A DNA stretch of 64,000 nt from Agapanthus africanus (lineage: Eukaryota; Streptophyta; Magnoliopsida; Asparagales; Amaryllidaceae): the NCBI GenBank assembly GCA_030015575.1, contig CM057340.1, forward strand, positions 755,601,632 through 755,665,631, read 5' to 3'. This document shows, one piece after another, positions 56,441 to 64,000 of the stretch. The notes beneath the pieces are model-generated. The model was not told the origin of the DNA. It saw only the letters and a program-made list of their open reading frames with translations, and did no database searches. Numbering within the stretch: position 1 is the stretch's first letter; every line of letters starts with the position of its first letter. Made by a program: the position numbers and the translations under genes.

Positions 56441-57339
56441 GAAATTGTGAGACTTAATGGAGTACCAGTCTGCATTGTCTCCGATCGTGACACCAGGTTC
56501 AGATCGCAATTTTGGCAGAGTCTGCAAGCGAGCTTGGGAACAAGTCTGAACTTCAGCACGGCTTATCATCCATAAACAGATGGTCAGTCTGAGTGAACTA
56601 TTCAGATCTTGGAGGATATGCTCAGAGCATGTATGTTAGACTTCAAAGGATCATGGGAAGATCACCTATATTTTGTTGAGTTTTCGTACAACAACAGCTA
56701 CCAAGAAAGTATAGGAATGACACCTTTTGCAGCACTGTATGGAAGGAAGTGTCGATTGCCATTGAATTGGGACGACATCGGAGATAGGGAACTTCTTGTA
56801 CCTGAGATGATAGTAGCGACTGTTGATGTGGTTCGTACTATCAGAAAAAGAATGCGCATAGCCCAAGATCGACAGAAGTACTGGGCTGATGCAAAGCGAC
56901 GTCACTTGGAGTTCCATCCAGGAGATCACGTATTCTTGAAGATATCTCCGAACCGCGGAGTGATCCAATTTGGAAGACGGGGTAAGATAAGTCCGAGATA
57001 CATTGGACCGTTCGACATACTCGAACGAGCCGGTGAAGTGGCATACCGCTTAGCACTTCCACCTTTATTGGAAGGAGTGCATAATGTGTTCCGCATATCC
57101 TAACTCAGAAGGTATGTGAGTGACCCCATCCATGTTCTTGATCATTCCGAGCTCACTATACAACCCGACTTATCTTGTGAGCAACAACCTGTGGAGATCC
57201 TGGACAGGAAAGTGAAGTCACTTCGGAACAAGGAAGTCAACTTGGTTCGAGTGATGTGGAGAAAAGACACTCCAGGAGATCCACTTGGGAAAGGGAAGAT
57301 GAAATGCGTGCAAGATATCCCCACCTCTTTGTAAACTAG
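56441..57339 (+). pseudogene. Element E integrase, exon 4 to C-terminus
   Basis: Integrase core [10 protein letters not shown] and the third acidic residue region, then FAALYGRKCR, the GKISPRYIGPF C-terminal domain and LRRYVSDP. Stops TAA 56573-56575, TGA 56594-56596 and TAA 57101-57103 replace residues that are Gln or Arg in relatives. Near 57278 a frameshift moves the conserved final WE.ED.MR..YP.LF motif to another frame, ending at 57337-57339. Confidence 0.88.
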
Positions 57340-57382
57340 TCCTTAAAATAAAAGTTGTAAATTTTGAAGACGAAATTTTTGT

Positions 57383-57395
57383 AAGGAAGGTAGAC
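57383..57395 (+). other. Polypurine tract of element E
   Basis: AAGGAAGGTAGAC directly precedes the TGTAACAA LTR start and follows the conserved GACGAAATTTTT motif. Confidence 0.85.
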
Positions 57396-57510
57396 TGTAA
57401 CAACTCCAATTTTAGTGTACAAAAATTTGCTTAAAAACTAATGTATACTTAGGGTATTTGCATTTACTGTGATTACCATAAGTAATTAATTCACTCTTTA
57501 ATTACAAGAA

Positions 57511-57582
57511 GAAGCTTGTAGCTCATTGGTAAGACCTTGCAATGTTGAACCAAGCCACCAGAGTTCAAATCCCATACCCCAC
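57511..57582 (+). other. tRNA/SINE-like module in the 3' LTR of element E
   Basis: GCTTGTAGCTCATTGGTAAG (A-box-like) and, 33 nt on, AGAGTTCAAATCCCATACCC (B-box-like). This is the best preserved of the four copies. Confidence 0.7.
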
Positions 57583-60230
57583 GTTATTTTTAATATGGTT
57601 TTATTTTGAATATTTAGAATACCAAGAATTTATATGTGCATATCTCATAAAAAAAACCACTACACCCAAAAATCTAACTGTACCATGGGACTAATGAAGC
57701 GACGGGGATCCCTCCGACCACCTGACTCAGCCGGAATCGGCCGACTCGGACGGCGGATCGGCCGACTCGGGCCACCGCCGCCGCCTGCCGGAATCGGCCG
57801 GACCGCCAAGTCATCAACTCCAAACTTGTGTCTTTTCAGTTCCCCTGCACCCCTGTGTACTTTAAATTCTAGGACCAGTACCCAAGTCTCTTAAAAACCC
57901 TAATTACCCCATTTTAATACATTTTAATACATTTTTATCACATTTTTTCATTTGAACCTTTCACCTACCCTAACCCTAGCCTAACCCTATAAATACAACC
58001 CCTAAACACACACACCCCACTCTAAAATTCTGATCAAAACTCTCAAAAAATTTCCTAGAACCCTAGTGTACTTTGGAAGAAGCGAAAAGCGAAGCTCCGT
58101 CGATTTTTTCGGCGACAACCCTAAGAGATCCCGGCGACGAAACGACGCACCGGAAGCTACGTCCACTCCCATTCCCTCTCCTCTTTAAGCTAAACCTATA
58201 ATTCCCACTTTCCCCTTTCTCTACTCTTTTCCAAAATACGTATTTCTAAAACCCGACGGAATCGGAGCAAATCCGATTTCCGATTCGGTTTTTCCTAAAA
58301 CCTCACTTTTTCTTAAATACAATCATGTTAAACCATTACATGTTGACTATTAAATATTAACAAACATGTTGAACAATTTTCATGACAACCTATCTCATTT
58401 TCTAACTTTTACTGTACTTTTTCACTAAAATACTATGTAGTTTCATTTCGACATTAAAATATCACAAACTTGCTATACCTTTAAGTAGATCACGAGGTAA
58501 TGACCTACCTCCTCACAACACTCATATTCAATATAGCACAATACTTTTGGGAACCTAGAATACGGGAAAACGAAACATTTCAAATAAATACCATGAATAA
58601 ATAAAACCATTTTCTAAAAAGATCAAGTATTTTACACAAATCTTTGCAAAGCGCCGCTAGAACCCAATTTGGGGAACCCGACTGGGATGGTGCGGATTAT
58701 CACACATCCCTGGGCCCAGTAGTGCGAGATGCAGACCTCCGCAAGGAGCATTCGGTCTCGAGAGATTTAAAATACAACATCTTAAGAAAAATGAGATTTC
58801 TAGAAATATAAAATATATATATTAAAATTATTTTTATATAAATATATATATAAGTAACATTAAAATATATATTTTGTAATAATATAAATATTCCAAATTT
58901 TTTAAAAATCACAAGAATCACTTTACATTAAAATACCATGAATTCGGTACAAGTATAATATTACAAATAAATACCATATATTATGAAAGTAGGTTATTTT
59001 CACTAGAAATATCACAAATATAAAATATACAATTATTACAACTCTAAAGACGATAATTAAATACTTGGGGTGTATTTTGAAAAGTATATAAAAGTATTTT
59101 TACATAAAACCCCCTCAAGTTCGATAAATTACCCTAAGGACCCTAGTAAATATAGGTCTAAGCGGGACCAATCTCTTGAGCTTCAGGGAGCCGGAGAAAT
59201 GGGTGCTTGCCTATTTAAGGTAGACAACTTAACAACGGTGTTATCAACACGGTAATCGTCTTTGATAAAGACACAAATCCTGCCGCTCATGTGCATCGGT
59301 TACCGATAACATAAAAAACAATCAGGACTTCAATTTACTTTTCTAATAGTCTGACTCAGACTGAGTCTTCTCATTAATAATCTGACTTGAATATGATTCA
59401 AGTACAATCTTCAATCTACAATTCAACATGAATCCATGAATACATATATTCAATTTATATTGACTGAACCGAACCATGGATATACTTTCATGTACATGAT
59501 TATCCAGTTACATCCATGATTCTCCAGTTACATCCATTTACTGATATCATGGTTTCGGCAAGTCATCCAATTATACAATTTATATTACAAGACAACACAA
59601 TACAAACAAGATATCGCGGGTTTTAAGGGGTAGATTGGTACGGAAGGTGTTAGAAGTGGCATGAGACAGTAAGATTTAATACACCAAACCTGAATCCAGT
59701 TGCTGTTGTACCGTGGCATAAACAGTTCCTTGTACTACACTTGCCTCTAGTCTCTGGCATATAGAGACTCCTCTCGTATACACTGGCATCTTTCTGTAGC
59801 AAGCTACAAACAACAGCGTTATCACTAAATACAACATTATAACAATATAATACAACTTTAAAAGCTACTCTCTCTCTCTCTCTCTCTGTATATTCTATTT
59901 CTTCCTTATCTTTGGGACTTACCAAGCGATTTGTTCGCTGACGACATTCTCTGTCTTTCTTCTTTGAATGTCGTCAGGTGATCTGGACACCCCGGAGATT
60001 GAGCCCACTAGTGAAGAGTTGGACCACTTCGTTGAAGACCCAGAGCTTTAGTTCATTGTACACTTTTATTTCAGTACTTTTCCTTTTCTGTTACGCCACT
60101 GTTTAGGCATCGCTTTATTCCATATATTTACTTTTCTATGTATTGTAAAAAGAATGTAAATAAATAAAGTTGTTGTTTCATTATATTTGTCACTTGTGTA
60201 CATTTCTTTTATATTGCTTAGTTACGCTTA

Positions 60231-60256
60231 GCGTATTTACTTCAGAGTAAATACGC
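60231..60256 (+). other. Stem-loop near the 3' LTR end of element E
   Basis: GCGTATTTACT-TCAG-AGTAAATACGC, a perfect 11-bp stem with a 4-nt loop. Confidence 0.8.
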
Positions 60257-60311
60257 AGCGGCCTCGTCGCGTCCTCTGCCCGTACACTGGGAAGCGGGGC
60301 GTGAAAACCCC

Positions 60312-60550
60312 TGTAACCGATAAGTCGTGTCGATATAAGGATCACAACGGGTCGAGAAACTACTGATAACACTTACCAGTAGATCTCCATATCAGCCCTG
60401 GCCAGGGACTTTCTGTTATAGCCAATTGAACACAGCGCAACGTCAACCCTTAATACCGGGAGAGACGAAACCCCTCTTATCGTTCATTGCCTCCATGTGA
60501 TTCGGGACTGTACCCAAAAGCCACCATTTTGCACGTTCTCATGAACGCAG
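60312..60550 (-). repeat. Fragment G: Angela-like copia LTR, part 2
   Basis: It resumes after E. The reverse complement aligns with element A positions 838-1078 (CCTGGCCAGGGA, CGGGAGAGACGAAACCCCT, CATGTGA). The match ends at 60550 (CGCAG); the remaining outer part of the LTR is replaced by H. Confidence 0.88.
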
Positions 60551-61131
60551 TGTTTACCGCCGAAAACAGAGACGAAACTGTATAGGTCGTCGTGCCTGAA
60601 TTTGGGGGCAGATGCTATTTGGTTTTACCCATCCACCTCTCCGAAGATGCCAAGTTGATTTATGGCACCATGTATCGAAGGTTTAGACGGATGTGGCCGA
60701 TGTAGCAGACTTTGTCAGATTCCCCCTCATTGTGAGGGGTTTTTGATTGTGCGGACGCTCTTCCCTGCAGGCGCAAGCCCCTGCAGTTAATTACGCTTCC
60801 GCATCGCGGTAACCATTTTCTCCTTCTCCGGATGGTCAATTCGTGTCAAGTATGTTTTTTTTTATTTTTTGGTTGCCTATGGATTGTATACGAAGACTAA
60901 TTTATGTTGTCTCCTGTAGGGCATGGATTAGTCCAAATCCGTATTTTCTTAAATTTGGTTTTGGGTTCGGTTTAAGGATCGTTAATCTCATTTGAAACTA
61001 AGATCAAATTAAACGTTTTTTTAGGATACTTAGTCTAATTTTAGACTAAGATCTACTTAACAGGATCATTTAGATCCAACAAAAGAGCATTTGGACCCTA
61101 TTATTTTAGTTTAGGGACGTTGCGGTCCATA

Positions 61132-61315
61132 AGTTTAAGGACATCAAAGTCCATGAAGTTTAAGAACATCATAGTCCATAGTTTAAAGGCGTCATAGTCT
61201 ATAAAGTTTAAAAACATCATAGTCGATGAGTTTAAGGACCTCACAGTCTGTAAAGTTTAAAGACATCATAGTCCATGAGTTTAAGGACCCCACAGTCCGT
61301 GGAATGTCTGGTTGT
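61132..61315. repeat. Minisatellite, unit about 24 bp, about 7 copies
   Basis: Units vary around TCCATGAGTTTAAGGACATC followed by ATAG. Each unit contains a short dyad GGAC-N6-GTCC or GAC-N6-GTC. Confidence 0.88.
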
Positions 61316-61664
61316 CAGGACCCGTCAGCTCTCTGAAGACGTTGAAGGATTACAACGACAAATATCAGAGGAGTGAAGAGATGTACCCTTGAACCAATAT
61401 TGGTTGGGAGATCTGTAGTTCAATTTGGGACTAAGATCAAAGATTTATGAGTATATGGGCTCAATTAATCTGAATTAGGGATCAACGGCCAACTTTGGCT
61501 CGGCCTATTCAGTTAAAATATTGGACATCTAATTAGGCTCAGTCCTTTTTCATTTAACAATGCTGAGCATTGGTTTGGGTTCTGACAATTGTTTTTGTCT
61601 TTTATTGAGTGCTGAGCACTCATTATAGCTCTGGGGCTTTATTTAAAGAACAATTTATGTTCCC

Positions 61665-62035
61665 TCAGCACACACGTGATGAGCACGTGGTGCGCTTGGC
61701 GCTGAGCGCCAGTCAATGAGCGCAGAGCACTTCTGTTAAGTAGCGCACACATGAGGAGCATGTGGCGCGCTTGGCGCTGTGCGCCAGACAATGAGCGCAG
61801 AGCGCTTCTTGTGAAATAGCGCACACGTGAGGAGCACGTAGCGCGCTTGGCGCTGTGCGCCAGACTAGGAGCGCTGAGGTGCTTCTTTAAATTTGGAATG
61901 CTAAGGCTCTGCAGCGCTGTGCGCTAGATTTGGAGCGCTGAAGCGCTTTGTTTAATTGGAGCGCTAGGGGTCTGCAGCGTTGTGCGCTAGATTTCGGAGC
62001 GCTGAAGCGCTTCTTTTAATTGGAGCGCTAAGGCT
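61665..62035. repeat. GCGC-rich tandem repeats, units about 64-75 bp
   Basis: Repeated segments contain GCACACGTGA, GAGCACGT, GCGCGCTTGGCGCTGTGCGC and GAGCGCAGAGCGCTTCT, then units with GGAGCGCTGAAGCGCTT and CTGCAGCG. GGCGC-TGA-GCGCC at 61698-61710 and GAGTGC-TGA-GCACTC at 61607-61621 are perfect hairpins. Confidence 0.82.
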
Positions 62036-62040
62036 CTTTT

Positions 62041-62790
62041 TAGGCAACTCTGCTATCTGAGATTTAAATTCTCTCTTATAAGAGACTTTGTCTCATGGAT
62101 CTAAAAACAAAGTTCTTATTTTATAGGAGATATTTCAATCTCTTATGTTTTTGGTGAAAGGCTTTGCCTTTATGGATCTGTGATCCTAAGAGAATTGAAT
62201 TATTCTTCCCCCTTTTTATAATGAGATGTTATGATCTCTTTGTGAAAGACATTTTCCTTATAGATCTATGATCTAGCATAAGAACTAAGTTCTTTTTCTG
62301 ATGAGATGCTTTGATCTCTTTATTTTACCTTGAAGAAATTCTTCTTCTGCCGAGAGCTTGCTCTTCTCTCTGAAATTTCTCAAAGTTTGGGGGAGGGGGG
62401 GTTCCTCTCTCTAAGACTTGAAGTCTTGGGTCCCTTATATAGGGGAGGCTGATTTGTTGAATCAGTTGAAAAGATTTTTTCTCTAATTGATTTGGGAATG
62501 TTCCCACAGTTGGATCTTTGATCCTAGGGCCTCTGTTTTACAGAAGGCAATCTTCTTGTTTTTAACAAGATTGGGAAAATATTTTCCCATACAGAACTTA
62601 TTCTGTATCTTGGTGATTTTTAATCACCAATGGATCATTGATCCAACGGTGCTCTGATTTACAGAGCACAATCTTTCCTGTTTGGAAAGATTCTGAGGAG
62701 TATTTCCTTAACAAAATTTTATTATGAATTTTGATGATTTATCATCTTCGTTGGATTTTTGATCCAACGGTGGAGAACATCTAGTTCTGG
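62041..62790. repeat. Dense array of short perfect hairpins
   Basis: More than 20 perfect stems of 5-9 bp with mostly 1-5-nt loops. Examples: GAGAC-TTT-GTCTC (62082), AAGGC-TTT-GCCTT (62158), GGATC-TGT-GATCC (62174), AGATC-TAT-GATCT (62262), AGAAC-TAA-GTTCT (62281), AAGACTT-G-AAGTCTT (62413), GGATC-TTT-GATCC (62512), CTTGTT-TTT-AACAAG (62555), TTGGTGATT-TTT-AATCACCAA (62610), AATCTTTCC-TGTTT-GGAAAGATT (62670), CGTTGGAT-TTTTG-ATCCAACG (62749). Between 62555 and 62770 they are nearly back to back. Confidence 0.88.
62432..62445 (-). promoter_or_regulatory. TATA box on the minus strand of H
   Basis: Plus-strand TCCCTTATATAGGGG gives minus-strand CCCCTATATAAGGGA, a good plant TATA context, followed by a CT-rich presumed leader after the complement of GAGAGAGG. 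Confidence 0.55.
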
Positions 62791-63105
62791 CGCTTGGCGC
62801 TCTCGTGCTTTGCACGTGAGTGCCGCTTTAGAGTCTTTGACACTTTAGCGCTAGCGCTCAGCGCTTTCGTGCTTTGCATATGAGGCGCTTCCTCAGAGTC
62901 TTTGACTCATGGCGCTGGCGCTCAGCGCTCTCGTGCTTTGCACGTGAGGCGCTGCCTCAAAGTCTTTGACTCATGGCGCTGGCGCTCAGCGCTCAGCGCT
63001 CTAGTGCTTTGCACGTGAGGCGCTGCCTCAGAGTCTTTGACTCTTTAGCGCTGGCGCTCAGCGCTCTTGTGCTTTGCACATGAGGCGCTGCCTCATTACT
63101 AAAGG
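62790..63105. repeat. GCGCT-rich tandem repeat, unit about 72 bp, about 4.5 copies
   Basis: Units contain GGCGCTCAGCGCTCTCGTGC, TTTGCACGTGAGGCGCTGCC and AGAGTCTTTGACTC. Inside each unit are the hairpins CGTGC-TTT-GCACG, GAGGC-GCT-GCCTC and GAGTC-TTT-GACTC, so the repeat unit is itself a chain of small hairpins. Confidence 0.88.
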
Positions 63106-63283
63106 TGCCTTTTCACATTCTTCTCCACTTTTCCTGAGTCAAGCTTCTTTTTCCCAGATCTTGGAAATAGTTCCATCATGCACAGCATTTTCTGTGCCTA
63201 GACTTAAATGTCTCCCTTCATAATCTTAAGCAATGCTTCTTTTCTCTCTAATTTTCAGAGAATCATTTTAACAGAGAAGAGCT

Positions 63284-63817
63284 ATGGCTTGTAATCGCCC
63301 ACATGCTCGCCGTCATCCATGGGAGGTGCCCATTGAGGAAATTGTTTCTCATTTTGCTGCGCGCTTGGTGAACCTTACTCTTATGGATGACCAATGCGAC
63401 ACGGTGCTGCACGAGCTCTTGACTCGTATAGGATCTCCTCTCCCCATCGGCTCCATTTGGCTCCGGATGGTTTTCTTGTCTGTGATCAATGATATTCCCC
63501 CTCCTCCGGCGGAGATGACTCCGGCAATGCTTGACGCCGCGGAAGACAAGATCGAGTGTTTCCACAAGGCACTTTTGATCACCACAGCTCTGAGGGATCG
63601 CTCTGTCCGGCTGCTAAGCCAGATAGGGGCTCAGCGGGTCGTCATGCCTGCCTTTGTTGATGGGTGCGGTGCTGACCGATGTGTAGCTACTCTTCGTGAT
63701 GATCTCCGCTTTGTCTTGGTGGAGAAGGCAGAAAGGGAGTTAGATAATTTTATCCATAGTTTTGTGAATCCCTGTACTTTCGATCCCATATTTGGTGATA
63801 TATTTCCTGTAGAATAA
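63284..63817 (+). CDS. 177-aa ORF of unknown function in H
   Basis: It is open from ATG at 63284 to TAA at 63815-63817, with an AATAAA overlapping the stop (63814-63819). The N-terminus is basic (MACNRPHARRHPW), followed by mostly helical sequence with patches LMDDQCDTVLHELLTRI, PPPPAEMTPAMLDAAEDKIE, RSVRLLSQIGAQRVVMPAF and KAERELDNFIHSFVNP. There is no transmembrane segment or catalytic motif that I recognise. GC content is higher than in the surrounding sequence, and codon-like structure is more protein-like than in shadow ORFs. It runs opposite to the inferred sense of H. It could be an antisense extra ORF of a Tat-like element, a captured gene exon, or chance. Confidence 0.5.
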   Translation: MACNRPHARRHPWEVPIEEIVSHFAARLVNLTLMDDQCDTVLHELLTRIGSPLPIGSIWLRMVFLSVINDIPPPPAEMTPAMLDAAEDKIECFHKALLITTALRDRSVRLLSQIGAQRVVMPAFVDGCGADRCVATLRDDLRFVLVEKAERELDNFIHSFVNPCTFDPIFGDIFPVE

Positions 63818-63982
63818 AATGTTCAATTAAATGCATTGTTTTTGTCGTTGAACACATATTCTTCCTCTGATGTGTGCATATGCGTATATGAATGAGCCTG
63901 GTTTCATACATATCTATAAACGAAACTTAAGCCGGCATAATCAGGAACTAATAGCTCTTGGTCGAAGATTTTGGCGGGAACA

Positions 63983-64000
63983 AATGCCCCCGCTACTTTG
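63983..64000 (-). other. Possible polypurine tract of the element carrying H
   Basis: The minus strand reads CAAAGTAGCGGGGGCATT directly before the inferred LTR start TGTTCCCGCC. It is less pure than the tracts of B and F. Confidence 0.4.

Larger units (their letters stand above)
49524..60306 (+). mobile_element. Element E: chromovirus-type Ty3/gypsy retrotransposon with three putative introns
   Basis: LTRs are 49524-52413 and 57396-60306 (about 2.9 kb), with a 5-bp duplication ACCCC at 49519-49523 and 60307-60311. The plus-strand order is gag, protease, RT, RNase H, integrase, PPT. LTR length and proteins point to the Tekay/Del side of the chromoviruses. Seven in-frame stops, a one-base gag deletion and a late frameshift make it inactive, but it retains all domains and three GT-AG introns. 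It shares its LTR family with the gag-only element D. Confidence 0.95.
57396..60306 (+). repeat. 3' LTR of element E
   Basis: It starts TGTAACAACTCC and ends GCGTGAAA before the target ACCCC. It contains the tRNA-like module (57511-57582), GC-rich dyads (57722-57812), an intact TATAAATAC box (about 57988) and the terminal hairpin. Confidence 0.94.
60551..63982 (-). repeat. H: probable minus-strand LTR, hairpin- and minisatellite-rich, running to the window edge
   Basis: The left edge is sharp, where the G alignment stops and the sequence reads TGTTTACC. The right edge is inferred from GGGAACA at 63976-63982 followed by AATGCCCCCGCTACTTT, whose complement looks like a polypurine tract. A minus-strand TATA box at 62432-62445 supports minus orientation. 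Contents: 24-bp repeats, GCGC-rich tandem repeats, a hairpin array and a 177-aa plus-strand ORF. The partner LTR and the TSD (CGCAG expected) would lie outside the window. A Tat/Ogre-like identity is a guess. Confidence 0.55.

Noticed and set aside
57511-57582. Functional tRNA gene
   Set aside because: A and B boxes fit but no acceptor or anticodon stem pairs; called a tRNA/SINE-like module.
60548-61000. Host gene exon with GT-AG signals at the left end of H
   Set aside because: GGTAACC and CTGTAGGG words occur, but no supporting ORF, and the left edge coincides with a retrotransposon-like insertion boundary.

Overview
The window is repeat-dense plant nuclear DNA, most likely pericentromeric or otherwise heterochromatic, and I see no convincing single-copy host gene. 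It is almost entirely a stack of nested LTR retrotransposons. The families recognisable from protein motifs and long terminal repeats are plant-specific types: a Ty1/copia element of the Angela/BARE (Tork) kind, an Athila-type Ty3/gypsy element, and chromovirus-type (Tekay/Del-like) Ty3/gypsy elements. The species cannot be named from this.

Layout, left to right. Element B (minus strand, non-autonomous, Athila-related) runs from before the window start to 17449 and carries one 554-residue ORF instead of gag-pol. Copia element A (269-11363, plus strand, LTRs of 2216 bp each, TSD ATATA) is inserted in B's left LTR, within its TATA box. 17450-18592 is unassigned DNA with a 20-bp tandem array and a run of short hairpins. 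Element C (plus strand, decayed chromovirus, 18593-48113) holds in its leader a gag-only element D (21709-41907, minus strand, TSD GTATT/GTATG). D in turn holds in one LTR a full Athila-type element F (21745-34164, minus strand, LTRs of 1349 bp, TSD AGGAC). C's 3' LTR is cut at 48113 by G, a minus-strand fragment of an Angela-like LTR. G is split by E (49524-60306, plus strand, TSD ACCCC), a chromovirus-type element of the same LTR family as D. G is then cut at 60550 by H, an LTR-like sequence ending at 63982 whose body probably continues past the window.

Relationships. D and E form a non-autonomous/autonomous pair: their LTRs match in inverse orientation and D keeps only a gag remnant. B and F form a second pair, sharing a tRNA-Asp primer binding site, a polypurine tract, leader blocks and a strongly conserved 127-bp non-coding block, while B has its own ORF in place of pol. 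Nearly all pol genes are inactivated by point stops. F has five in-frame stops and no frameshift over about 5.8 kb. Open frames that survive are B's 554-aa ORF, F's 322-aa Athila-type extra ORF and a 177-aa ORF of unknown function in H.

The most unusual signals are: three putative spliceosomal introns in E, the first shared with D and all absent at aligned sites in C; a tRNA/SINE-like A-box/B-box module in the LTRs of D and E; a dense series of short perfect hairpins in H, with a similar series at 18113-18571; and three successive hairpins sharing the same 20-nt central word in the leader of A. These are sequence readings made by eye; no search or folding was run.
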